DNA from: Bog-473 sp963730395
Lineage (GTDB): Bacteria; Actinomycetota; Acidimicrobiia; Acidimicrobiales; RAAP-2
DNA length: 64,000 nucleotides
Reading direction: 5' to 3'
Assembly (NCBI GenBank): GCA_963730395.1
Contig: CAVSSK010000010.1
Span: forward strand, 186,001 to 250,000
Part shown: positions 40,760 to 48,588 of the stretch, in pieces
Layout: each line of letters begins with the position of its first letter
Position numbering within the stretch: position 1 is the stretch's first letter
Notes under the pieces: model-generated
The model's input: the letters and a program-made list of their open reading frames with translations, nothing else
What the model was told of the DNA's origin: nothing
Database searches by the model: none
Translations under genes and position numbers: made by a program

Positions 40760-41206
40760 TCAGTCGTCGCCCGTCACCATGCCGAACTGCGCCATGAGGG
40801 CGCGCTCCTCGTCGGGGGTGGGCGGCTCGTCGCGGTTCCACAATTCGTGGAGGCCGGCGAAGTAGGCGTCGAGGCCCGGTGCGTGCAGCACCAGGAGGCG
40901 CGCCTCCTCGCTGCCGCCGTTGCCGAAGGTGTGGGGGACGCCACGGGGGACCAGGACGAAGTCCTCGGGCCCGAGCAGGAGCTCGTCGCCGTCGACGACG
41001 ACCGACACCGTGCCCTCGAGCACGAAGTACGCCTCGGAGCAGCCGGCGTGGCGGTGGGTCGGCGGCCGCCGACCTCCCGGAGGCAGCGTGCGCTCCATGA
41101 GCGAGAAGTCGCCGTCGTCCTGCGCCGCCAGCGCCTTGAAGAGCATGACGCTGCCCCGGGCCACGTAGCGCGCCGCGCCCTCCCCCCGGCCCAGGACCTT
41201 CGCCAT
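40760..41206 (-). CDS. Cupin 2 domain protein
   Basis: Single-domain cupin of 148 residues. The two cupin motifs are THRHAGCSEAYFVLEGTVSV and GPEDFVLVPRGVPHTFGNGG, with the metal ligands His-x-His, Glu and the later His. The N-terminal 30 residues and the acidic C-terminus are not conserved. No signal peptide. Converges on the COG4705 gene with a 23-bp gap. Cupins of this kind can be isomerases, dioxygenases or sensors; nothing here decides it. Confidence 0.85.
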   Translation of the reverse strand: MAKVLGRGEGAARYVARGSVMLFKALAAQDDGDFSLMERTLPPGGRRPPTHRHAGCSEAYFVLEGTVSVVVDGDELLLGPEDFVLVPRGVPHTFGNGGSEEARLLVLHAPGLDAYFAGLHELWNRDEPPTPDEERALMAQFGMVTGDD

Positions 41207-41346
41207 CGGACCCTCCCTTCCGTCGGCCGCCAGCGTCCGGTCGGACGCGAGAGTAGGCCGGAGCCGGGGAGCGGGGCCGGGTGCGGGCCCGGTCGCAGGC
41301 CGCGCCGGCGTGGCAACGTGGGCGCCCGGTCTCTAGGGTGCAGGCC

Positions 41347-41854
41347 ATGGACGTCTCGTCGCAGTTCCTGGAGCTCTTCGGCCGCATCCGCCCGCTGGCG
41401 GCCGAGGCGGTCGACGGCCTGGACGCCGAGCAGCTGTCTCAGTCGCCAATGCCGCGAGCCAACTCGATCGGGTGGCTGGTCTGGCACCTCACCCGGGTGC
41501 AGGACCACCACGTGGCCGAGCTCCTCGGGACCGAGCAGATCTGGGTCAGCGGGGACTGGGCCCGGCGGTGCGGGCTCGGGCCCGACCCGACCAACACCGG
41601 CTACGGCCATGGTCCAGAGGAGGTCCATGCGGTGCGACCGGAGGGCCCCGACGTCCTCCTGGGCTACCTCGACGAGGTGGAGACGCGGACGAAGGCCCTG
41701 CTCGAGGGGCTCGACGGCCGACGGTCTCGACAAGGTGGTCGACCGGCGCTGGGACCCGCCGGTCACCATGGGCGTGCGCCTGGTGAGCATCGCCGACGAC
41801 TGCCTCCAGCACGTCGGCCAGGCCGCCTACGTGCGGGGGCTCCTCGGGTACTGA
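41347..41854 (+). CDS. DinB-superfamily (DUF664) mycothiol-dependent-like protein (frameshifted)
   Basis: DinB-like four-helix protein of about 169 residues. The DUF664 signature is GWLVWHLTRVQDHHVAELLG then EQIWVSGDWARRCGLGP, with TGYGHGPEEVHAVRPE and the end VVDRRWDPPVTMGVRLVSIA then DDCLQHVGQAAYVRGLLGY. The three metal-binding His (WHLTR, HHVAE, QHVGQ) are present. Such proteins are thiol (mycothiol)-dependent S-transferases in actinobacteria. The frame moves +1 near 41720. Divergent from the cupin gene. Confidence 0.83.
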
Positions 41855-41888
41855 GGGCCGCGAGGCGGTCCCGGCCTGTGTGTGGTCG

Positions 41889-42690
41889 TCACCCCCCTGA
41901 CGCGAAGTAACGACCCTCTTCGAGGTCCGGGATCAGAGCGGGGTGCTCCGGACGCCACCCCAGGAGCTCCTGCGTCTGCGCGCTCGACGTGGGGTTGTCG
42001 ACCGACACGAGCATGCCGAGGAAGCCGAAGTGCGCGTCCGCTTCCTCGCTCGAGATGCTCGTCACCGGCACGTCCAGGCGACGACCGATGACGCCGGCGA
42101 TGTCACGGAACGGCACGCCCTCGTCGCCGAACCCGTGCAGGCGCGAGCCGGCCGGCGCCGCCTCGACGGCCAACGGAACAGCCGCGCCGCATCGAGGCGG
42201 TGCACGGCGGGCCAGCGGTTGACGCCGTCGCCGACGTAGGCCGAGACGCCCTTGTCGCGCGCAATGTCGATGAGCCGCGGGACGAAGCCGTGGTCTCCGT
42301 CGCCGTGCACCGATGGTGCGAGACGGACGACCGACGACCGCACCCCCTGCCGGGCCAGCGTGATGGCGGCGTCCTCCGACGCCACCCGGGGCAGGGCGGG
42401 GTCGGGCACGTCCTCCTCGGTGCCGATGCCTCCCGGCGGCACGACCCCTCCCAGCGCCAGCCCGAGCGTCCCCGACGTGACCACGAACGGCTTGGCGGAG
42501 CCCACGATCGTGGCCCCGATCGCGTCGACGGCGCGGCAGGTCGGTCCGCGCCGCGGCCGCCATGTCCACGAAGTCGTGGTTGTAGGCCAGGTGGATCACA
42601 CCATCTGCTCCGGCGGCCCCGCTGCGCAGGCTCTCGAGGTCGTCGAGCGAGCCGAGGGAGCACCGCCGCACACCGGCGGCTGGACAGGGC
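41889..42690 (-). pseudogene. NAD-dependent epimerase/dehydratase, 5'-truncated and frameshifted
   Basis: Extended SDR-type protein remnant. Present are ADGVIHLAYNHDFVDMAAAA, SAKPFVVTSGTLGLALGGV, SVVRLAPSVHGDGDHGFVPR, then DVPVTSISSEEADAHFGFLG and EELLGWRP-like text (TQELLGWRPEHPALIPDLEE). The Rossmann GxxGxxG motif and first 60 or so residues are absent: upstream of RRCSLGSLDDLES the sequence immediately becomes a divergent TetR gene. The frame also changes near 42535 and 42165. No start codon with a ribosome-binding site exists. A broken gene, or a piece of one lost in assembly. Confidence 0.75.
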
Positions 42691-43213
42691 GGCCCTGCAG
42701 CCTAACGCGAGCGAGGTTCGAGACAGACCACCGGTGGCGGAGATGCCAAGCGGGCGGGGCTCACGGAGCGCACGTTCTTCCGGCACTTCGCCGACAAACG
42801 CGAGGTCTGTTCGCGGGTGCGTCGTCACTGGAGGAGCTCCTCGTCACGCACTGTCGCCAACGCGCCCTCGAACCTGGGGCCGCTCGATGCGGCAGCCGCC
42901 GGGCTCGAAGCAGCCGCTGTGCTCCTCGGGGCACGACGACCGTTCGCCGCAAGCGCTCACGCCATCATTGCGTCGAACGCAGAGCTTCAAGAACGCGAGC
43001 TGATCAAGCTCGCCTCACTCGCCGCCGGCGCTGGCCGGGACGCTGCGCCGGCGGGGCGTCGGGGATCCGGCGGCGAGCCTCACCGCGGAGGTCGCGATCG
43101 CGGTCTTCCGGATCGCGTTCGAGCGCTGGGTCACCGAGCCCAAGCCTCCGGACCTGGCACAGCTCATCCGAGCGTCACTCGAGGAGCTCAAGACAGTGAC
43201 CGCCGAGGAATGA
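42675..43213 (+). pseudogene. TetR-family regulator, 5'-truncated with several frame changes
   Basis: Remnant of a TetR repressor. The DNA-binding helix-turn-helix core is readable only after corrections, as TTVAEMAKRAGLTERTFFRH then FADKREVLFAGASSLEELLV. The ligand domain follows: LDAAAAGLEAAAVLLGARRP, FAASAHAIIASNAELQEREL, and the end VAIAVFRIAFERWVTEPKPP. The first 15-20 residues of a normal TetR have no room, because the head-to-head SDR remnant occupies those bases. Frame changes lie near 42710-42755, 42807, 42860 and 43040. Probably non-functional as written. Confidence 0.7.
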
Positions 43214-43260
43214 TCACCGGAGCACTTCGGAGTTCCCCGGCTCGTGGTGGCGCGACGGGT

Positions 43261-44244
43261 TCAGGCCTGGTGCGGCTTGGGCCAGCGGACGTGCTCGCCG
43301 AAGTGGTAGATCGTCTCGTAGCCCAGCCGGAGGTAGAGCGGCGCCCCCATCGGTGACGCCTGCAGCGTGCACGACGACGCGCCGTGCTCGAAGGCCAGGT
43401 TGGTCGCCGCGACGGTCACCAGCGCCCCGAGCCCACCGGTGCGGGCGCCGGGGACGGTGCCCACCCACTGCAGGCCGGCCACGCCGTCGCTCTCGTAGAC
43501 CATGGCGGTCGCCACCGGCTCACCGGCACGCGACGCCACCACGATGTGCGCCTCCGGATCCTCGACGAGCGCCGCCGTCTGGTCGAAGAGATCGGAGAGC
43601 ACCTCGGCCGGCATGCCGTAGGTGCCGTACGCCTGCGCGTTCACGGTGATGAAGTCGTGCACGCCCTCGTGGTCCTCGACGAGGCGCAGCACGACGCCTT
43701 CGACGGGTTCGGCCGCGGGCAGCGGCGAGTGCCGGATCATCTGGGGCACCGGCTCACCGAACGGCTCCAGGCCCGCCGTCTCGCAGGCGGCACGCAGGTC
43801 GTCGTCCTCGCCGCTGTCACGTACCTTGACGCTGTAGCCGCGGGTCAGGCCCCCGAAGAAGGCGTCGGCGCGTGCGATCAGCTCGTCTGCCGCGATCGCG
43901 TCGTCGGCTCGGAAGGCGCCGTTGGCCACGACCGGGATCCAGGTCCCGCCGGCGCACAGCACGAACCCGTCCGCGTCCTCGAGCACCCCCCGGCTGCCCC
44001 AGCGGGTGATGGCCCGACTGAATGCGATGAGGTTGCGCTGGCCGAGTGCCGCCTCGCTGAGGGATCGGGGCATGCGCCATGATGCCGCGCCGGAACGGGT
44101 GCCGCGAGGGCCCGGTTGGTTGACGTGTCGGTCGTCCTGGTCGACGACGGTGATCGACGCCTCGGAGGGTGAGAAGGCTCGGCGGAGCCGGTTGGCGGCC
44201 AGCGTGCCGCCGGTTCCCCCTCCGAGTATGACGATGCGCTGCAT
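43261..44244 (-). CDS. GNAT acetyltransferase joined in frame to the N-terminus of an FAD oxidoreductase
   Basis: Single open frame of 327 residues made of two unrelated parts. Residues 1 to about 47 (MQRIVILGGGTGGTLAANRL, then SITVVDQDDRHVNQPG) match the FAD-binding start of sulfide:quinone reductase/NDH-type enzymes, which normally continue for another 350 residues. From about residue 55 it is a GNAT N-acetyltransferase: AFSRAITRWGSRGVLEDADG, then AYGTYGMPAEVLSDLFDQTA, GLQWVGTVPGARTGGLGALV (acetyl-CoA loop) and the end LYLRLGYETIYHFGEHVRWP. The joint lies near 44090-44110. Only the GNAT part looks functional. Gene start GGGAG before ATG 44244. Confidence 0.65.
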   Translation of the reverse strand: MQRIVILGGGTGGTLAANRLRRAFSPSEASITVVDQDDRHVNQPGPRGTRSGAASWRMPRSLSEAALGQRNLIAFSRAITRWGSRGVLEDADGFVLCAGGTWIPVVANGAFRADDAIAADELIARADAFFGGLTRGYSVKVRDSGEDDDLRAACETAGLEPFGEPVPQMIRHSPLPAAEPVEGVVLRLVEDHEGVHDFITVNAQAYGTYGMPAEVLSDLFDQTAALVEDPEAHIVVASRAGEPVATAMVYESDGVAGLQWVGTVPGARTGGLGALVTVAATNLAFEHGASSCTLQASPMGAPLYLRLGYETIYHFGEHVRWPKPHQA

Positions 44245-44332
44245 GGGTCTCCCGAGCTCTCTCTTCCATGGTGGCGGCGGTGCGGCGACACCGGAAGGGC
44301 ACAAGGTCCCTGCTGGGCGGCGTCACGCGTCC

Positions 44333-44806
44333 TCAGCTCAGCGCGAAGACCGGGTGGCGGGCGGCGACGGCAGCCCATTCGTCGTCGGTGGAGTCCGGGG
44401 TGACGCCGTCGAAGAACATCCCCACCTCGAACTTCCAGCGACGCAGGTAGGCGCGCAGGATGGGCACGCTGTCGGACACCGGGATCTCCGTCGCCGTGCA
44501 GAGTTGGCGCCGGCGCCCGAGGATCAGCACCAGATGGCCGCCGGCGTGCCGGACGTTGCGCACCCACTGGGTCTCGCCACGGGGAGCGACCAGGTACTGC
44601 GTCCCCTCGACGGTGAGCAGGTTGACGGGCGTGTGGTGGAGCTTGCCGCTCGTGCGGCCCCGGTGCTCGAGCACCCGAGAGCCCCGGACGCTCACGCCCA
44701 GGCGGGTCAGGCCGTCCAGCAGGCGGTTCATGACGTTGCGGGTGAACCAGTCCGGCCGCTTGTAGTGGACGCCGGCCGGCGGCCGGGGGGTGGGGTTCGT
44801 GCTCAT
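44333..44806 (-). CDS. Deazaflavin (F420)-dependent nitroreductase family protein
   Basis: DDN-type protein of 157 residues, a split-barrel F420H2-dependent quinone or nitro reductase. Family elements: NVMNRLLDGLTRLGVSVRGS, VLEHRGRTSGKLHHTPVNLL, YLVAPRGETQWVRNVRHAGG and the end RRWKFEVGMFFDGVTPDSTD. ATG 44806 is preferred because AAGGAGG lies eight bases upstream; an ATG nine codons earlier is possible. Divergent from a TetR gene over a 104-bp palindrome-rich region, so the regulator probably controls it. Confidence 0.9.
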   Translation of the reverse strand: MSTNPTPRPPAGVHYKRPDWFTRNVMNRLLDGLTRLGVSVRGSRVLEHRGRTSGKLHHTPVNLLTVEGTQYLVAPRGETQWVRNVRHAGGHLVLILGRRRQLCTATEIPVSDSVPILRAYLRRWKFEVGMFFDGVTPDSTDDEWAAVAARHPVFALS

Positions 44807-44852
44807 CGAGGCCTCCTTCGTCTGGCTTGTCATGAACGATGATCCTAAAGAA

Positions 44853-44895
44853 GAACAGTGTTCATGTCAAGTACTTGTGTTCTCCAGTGTGAACA
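44853..44895. promoter_or_regulatory. Paired inverted repeats between divergent reductase and TetR genes
   Basis: GAACAGTGTTC at 44853-44863 (arms GAACA/TGTTC) and TGTTC-7 bp-TGAACA at 44878-44895. Both share the GAACA/TGTTC half-site, in an A/T-richer 104-bp divergent spacer. They are the likely operators of the adjacent TetR regulator, repressing both genes. Confidence 0.65.
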
Positions 44896-44910
44896 GTCAG
44901 ACTGGGCGCC

Positions 44911-45615
44911 ATGTCGGCGCCACGCACGGCCCGCGAGCGGGTCCGGGAGGAGATGACGGCGGAGATCCTGGCCGTGGCGCGCCAGCACGTGGCCCGCGAG
45001 GGGGCGGCCGCCCTGTCGCTGCGCTCCATCGCCCGCGACCTCGAGATGGCGCCCTCCGCCCTGTACCGCTACTTCGACGGTCGGGACGCGCTGCTCAGCG
45101 CGCTCATCCTGGGCGCGTACGAGTCGTTGGCCGAGGAGGCGGAGCGGGCAGCCGACGAGGCGGCGGGGGGGAGCGGCGGCAGCGACCGCGAGCGCTGGTC
45201 GGCGGTGCCGCGCTCCCTGCGCACGTGGGCCCTGGAGCACCCGCACGAGTGGGGTCTCATCTTCGGCACGCCGGTTCCGGGGTACGAGGCGCCCGAGGAC
45301 ACCGTCGAGCCCTATGCCCGCGTGGCGGCGGCGATGGTGCGCCCGGTGGTGGAGGCCGCCGCCGCCGGCAGGCTGCGGGAGGTGCCACGGACGGAGGCTT
45401 CCGGCGAGCTGCGTGCCGCGCTGGCGCCGGTCGCCGAGGCGCTCCTCCCCGGCCTGCCGTCGGGCACGGTCCTGCTCGCCATCGCGGCCTGGACGACCAT
45501 CGTGGGCGACATCAGCCTCGAGGTCTTCGGGCACTGGCGCAACACCATCTTGGACACGGCTGAGTTCTTCGAGGCCATCGTCGCCAACCTGGCGGACACG
45601 CTCGGCCTCGTCTGA
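44911..45615 (+). CDS. TetR-family transcriptional regulator
   Basis: TetR repressor of 234 residues. The helix-turn-helix reads AALSLRSIARDLEMAPSALY then RYFDGRDALLSALI. The C-terminal ligand domain (TetR_C_25-like) includes RSLRTWALEHPHEWGLIFGT, PVPGYEAPEDTVEPY and VLLAIAAWTTIVGDISLEVF. Frame intact, ATG 44911. Divergent from the F420-linked reductase and separated by two GAACA/TGTTC palindromes, so it probably senses a compound that the reductase handles. Confidence 0.92.
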   Translation: MSAPRTARERVREEMTAEILAVARQHVAREGAAALSLRSIARDLEMAPSALYRYFDGRDALLSALILGAYESLAEEAERAADEAAGGSGGSDRERWSAVPRSLRTWALEHPHEWGLIFGTPVPGYEAPEDTVEPYARVAAAMVRPVVEAAAAGRLREVPRTEASGELRAALAPVAEALLPGLPSGTVLLAIAAWTTIVGDISLEVFGHWRNTILDTAEFFEAIVANLADTLGLV

Positions 45616-45635
45616 GGTCCCTCAGGCCGGCGCCG

Positions 45636-45935
45636 TCAACGGAGCCGCTGGTGCAGTGCGTGCGCACGCGCCCGGAGCTCCTCGAGCTGGTCCTCGGGCA
45701 CCCACTGCGACATGGCCACGACGAGATCGACCACCAGGCCGGCCAGGTCGGCCAGCTCCTGGCTCGGCTCCTGCAGCGTGATCTGGGAGAAGGGGAACGC
45801 GACGTTCACGCGACTCGAGGGTGCGACCACCTCGGGGCCCTGGCGGGGCTTCTTCCCGGCGTGGCCCGACCGGTGCGACTCCTGCAGCCCGTTGGACTCG
45901 CTCGGCGTCACGCTCTTGTCGTGTGACTTCGGCAC
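45636..45935 (-). CDS. Conserved hypothetical small protein
   Basis: Protein of 99 residues without a family I can name. The N-terminal third is polar and basic (SHDKSVTPSESNGLQESHRS), then a core VVAPSSRVNVAFPFSQITLQ and a helical end ELADLAGLVVDLVVAMSQWV followed by EDQLEELRARAHALHQRL. GTG 45935 is chosen as the start before the polar region; upstream extension has no support. Cytoplasmic. Coding support is moderate: the C-terminal half has protein-like composition with hydrophobic helices. Confidence 0.55.
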   Translation of the reverse strand: MPKSHDKSVTPSESNGLQESHRSGHAGKKPRQGPEVVAPSSRVNVAFPFSQITLQEPSQELADLAGLVVDLVVAMSQWVPEDQLEELRARAHALHQRLR

Positions 45936-46041
45936 CTCACCATCCTGGTCGCGCCGGGCGCCGTGCGCCAGGGGTCGAGTTTCCCGCGCACGGACCGCGC
46001 CCCGGCGGACAGCGCGGTGCGGGTCGGGCGACGGGGTCGAT

Positions 46042-46254
46042 CTAGCCCATGACGGGCAGGTGCAGGTCGATCCCCGCGTTCGCCAGGAAGACCAGCTTGT
46101 GCTCGAGGGCGTTCTGCCAATCGACCATGTCCTTGTTGAACTGCATGCGGTCGCCTTCCTCGCACGCGTGCTCGAGCTCGTCGAACGCCACGTCCTCGGC
46201 GTCCAGCAGGGCTCGGTACTTCGAAAGGAAGTGGTCGTCGATCGGCTGATGCAC
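46042..46254 (-). CDS. Small hypothetical protein
   Basis: Protein of 70 residues, acidic and helical: HQPIDDHFLSKYRALLDAED, VAFDELEHACEEGDRMQFNK, DMVDWQNALEHKLVFLANAG, ending GIDLHLPVMG. GTG 46254 has a strong AGGAGGG site seven bases upstream, which fixes the start. No family recognised. Codon use fits the genome. It lies alone between the 99-residue protein and the SDR gene, all on the minus strand. Confidence 0.6.
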   Translation of the reverse strand: MHQPIDDHFLSKYRALLDAEDVAFDELEHACEEGDRMQFNKDMVDWQNALEHKLVFLANAGIDLHLPVMG

Positions 46255-46349
46255 GTCGTCCCTCCTACGTCGGCCCGACCGTCGCGAGCCGGTGCCAAAC
46301 GATAGTTCCGTCACGAGTCGTTCGCACACGAGCGGTGACACCGTGGTTC

Positions 46350-47168
46350 CTACCAGTTCCGGCGCAGCCGGTGGTAGGTGTCCGGCATCAGGGAGCGAAA
46401 GACCATGGCGGCGTCGATCAAACCCGACACGCTGATCTCGAGCGAGGGGCCACCGGCGTGCGCCAGTATCCGGCGCGACACGGTCTCCACACTGCGGATC
46501 GTCAACCGGGGCGGCCGGCGCAGGCCGCGCCCGAGCGCGCCCAGCCCCAGCTCGGTGGCCATGAACGCCGGGTAGACGACGTGGACGCGGACCCCCTTCG
46601 GGCCCAGGCGGAACGAGACCGACTCGGTGAAGGCCGAGAGCGCCGCCTTCGAGGAGGGATAGGCGCCCGGCCCCGGCGAGGGCAGGCGTCCGCCGTCCGA
46701 GGAGATGTTGACGATGGTGCCGCGGCCCCGCTCGACCATGGCCGGCATGACCGCCAGGGTGGCGGCCACCGGGGCGAAGAAGTTCACGTCGAAGGTGTGG
46801 CGGAAGTCGCTCTCCCCGATGTCGACGAGGCGGAGGCCCGGATCCTGGGCCGCGTTGTTGACGAGCAGGTCGATGGGGCCCTGGGTCGCGCTCACCTGGT
46901 CCAGCGCGCGCCGGAGGGCACCGGTGTCGGCGACGTCACAGGTGAGCGTCGCCGACTCCCGCGTGAGGTCCTGCAACTCGGCCGCGAGCACGTCGAGGCG
47001 TTCGGTGGTGCGTGCGAGGCCGACGACCGCGGCGCCTGCCCGGGCGAGGTCGCGACAGAGCTGCGCGCCCAGCCCGGCCGAGGCACCGGTGACGACGGCG
47101 ACCTGGCCGCGGTAGCGGCCGCCGAAGTCCGGAGGGCGCGCCGAAGCGAGGAGGAGCGAGCGGCTCAC
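46350..47168 (-). CDS. SDR-family NAD(P)-dependent oxidoreductase
   Basis: Classical short-chain dehydrogenase of 272 residues. The cofactor motif TGASAGLG, LLVNNAAQDPGL, the catalytic Ser in IVNISSDGG, and Tyr-x3-Lys in AYPSSKAALSAFTESVSF are all present. After the active site the VHVVYPAFMATELG segment is typical of DHRS-like enzymes. The GTG start lies ten bases after the stop of the SCP2 gene, so the two are likely one operon, which suggests lipid or sterol substrates. Frame intact. Confidence 0.92.
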   Translation of the reverse strand: MSRSLLLASARPPDFGGRYRGQVAVVTGASAGLGAQLCRDLARAGAAVVGLARTTERLDVLAAELQDLTRESATLTCDVADTGALRRALDQVSATQGPIDLLVNNAAQDPGLRLVDIGESDFRHTFDVNFFAPVAATLAVMPAMVERGRGTIVNISSDGGRLPSPGPGAYPSSKAALSAFTESVSFRLGPKGVRVHVVYPAFMATELGLGALGRGLRRPPRLTIRSVETVSRRILAHAGGPSLEISVSGLIDAAMVFRSLMPDTYHRLRRNW

Positions 47169-47178
47169 GCGCCGCCGC

Positions 47179-47686
47179 TCAGTCAGCCGGGGAGGTCGTG
47201 GTGGTCTCGCCGGCGCCGGCCGCGTCCGTCGCCGGCGCCGCGGCCGCCCCGTCCGTCAGGTCCACGAGGTCCGAGCCCAACCGGGACGAGGCCGCGGCCA
47301 ACACGTCCTGACCCGCGACCAGCGCCGCCAGGTCGCCCCGCACGCGCACGCGCCCCGCGGCCAGCGCGTCGGCCGGGTCGAGCTCGCCCCGCGCCATGGC
47401 CAGGGCGTCGCCGTAGCCGAGCACGATGGTCGCCGAGCTGGCCCGCGCGTGTCCCGGGTCCAGCTCCAGGTGCGCCCGCCCGTCGGAGACCGTCAGGACC
47501 ACGCGCACCTCCTCCTCGGACCCGTCCGCCCCCGGGACGCCCGTGACCATCTGCGCCACGCTGAACGTGCCGTCGGCGGCCGCCAGGGAGCTCGCGCCGG
47601 CGCGCCGCGATGACGTCGGAGAGGTCCAGCGTGCCGAGCGCGGCGTCGAAGGCGGCGACCCATTCGGGTGAGAGGTAGCGGGCCAT
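47179..47686 (-). CDS. SCP2 sterol-binding domain protein (frameshifted)
   Basis: Sterol-carrier-protein-2-like lipid-binding protein of about 168 residues. The N-terminal part ARYLSPEWVAAFDAALGTLD then LSDVIAARR reads from ATG 47686; the rest continues in another frame as QMVTGVPGADGSEEEVRVVL then HLELDPGHARASSATIVLGY, DALAMARGELDPADALAAGR and a Thr/Ala-rich tail. The frame moves +1 near 47605. Family members bind hydrophobic ligands. Adjacent to the SDR gene and 65 bp downstream of sdhB. Confidence 0.78.
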
Positions 47687-47751
47687 GGCGAGGTGAGGCT
47701 AGGCGAGGCGGCGCGGGTGCGGCGAGAGGAGGCGGCGGCGCGGGGTGAGAC

Positions 47752-48585
47752 TCAGGGTGCCGGCGACGGGCGCTGCGCTGCTGCCTCCCCGGCCGGCGCC
47801 TCGTCGGCCGGCTGCGCCGGCTTCTTCGAGCGCCCCGAGATCTTGCGCCCGAGCCAGGCCACCGGGTCGTAGCGCGCGTCGACGACGCGCTCCTTCATCG
47901 GGATGATCGCGTTGTCGGTGATCTTGATGTGCTCGGGGCACACCTCGGTGCAGCACTTCGTGATGTTGCACATGCCGAGGCCCTTGTCGTGCGCCAGCCC
48001 GCGGCGGTCGAGGACGTCGAGCGGGTGCATCTCGAGCTCCGCGAAGCGGATGAAGAAGCGCGGCCCGGCGTACTTGGGCTTGTTGTCCTCGTGGTCGCGG
48101 ATGACGTGGCAGATGTCCTGGCACATGAAGCACTCGATGCACTTGCGGAACTCCTGGCCCCGCTCGACGTCGACCTGCATCATCCGGTAGCCGCCCTCGG
48201 GCTCGGGTCCCGGGGTGAAGGCCGGGATCGTCTTGGCCACCTCGTAGTTGAAGGTGACGTCGGTCACCAGGTCGCGGATGATGGGGAAGGTCTTCATCGG
48301 CGCCACGGTGACCGGCTCGCCCTCGGGCAGGGTGTCCATGCGCGTCATGCACATCAGGCGGGGGAGCCCGTTGATCTCGGCGGAGCACGAGCCGCACTTG
48401 CCGGCCTTGCAGTTCCAGCGGCAGGCCAGGTCGGGCGCGTCGCTGGCCTGGATCCGGTGGATCACGTCGAGCACCACCTCGCCCTCGACGGCGGGCATCA
48501 CGTAGTCGGTGAACTCACCGCCCTCGTCGTCCCCCCGCCACACCCGCATCGTCACCTTCTCGGCCCTGCTGTCGTCCTCGGGCAT
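47752..48585 (-). CDS. sdhB: Succinate dehydrogenase iron-sulfur subunit
   Basis: Iron-sulfur protein of complex II, 277 residues. The [2Fe-2S] ligands are in LACRWNCKAGKCGSC; the [4Fe-4S] and [3Fe-4S] ligands are in RKCIECFMCQDICHVIRD and MCNITKCCTEVCPEHIKITD. It carries electrons from SdhA to the membrane subunit. The C-terminus (after SGRSKK) is Ala/Pro-rich, longer than in E. coli. ATG 48585. It follows sdhA with a 3-bp gap. Confidence 0.96.
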   Translation of the reverse strand: MPEDDSRAEKVTMRVWRGDDEGGEFTDYVMPAVEGEVVLDVIHRIQASDAPDLACRWNCKAGKCGSCSAEINGLPRLMCMTRMDTLPEGEPVTVAPMKTFPIIRDLVTDVTFNYEVAKTIPAFTPGPEPEGGYRMMQVDVERGQEFRKCIECFMCQDICHVIRDHEDNKPKYAGPRFFIRFAELEMHPLDVLDRRGLAHDKGLGMCNITKCCTEVCPEHIKITDNAIIPMKERVVDARYDPVAWLGRKISGRSKKPAQPADEAPAGEAAAQRPSPAP

Positions 48586-48588
48586 GGC

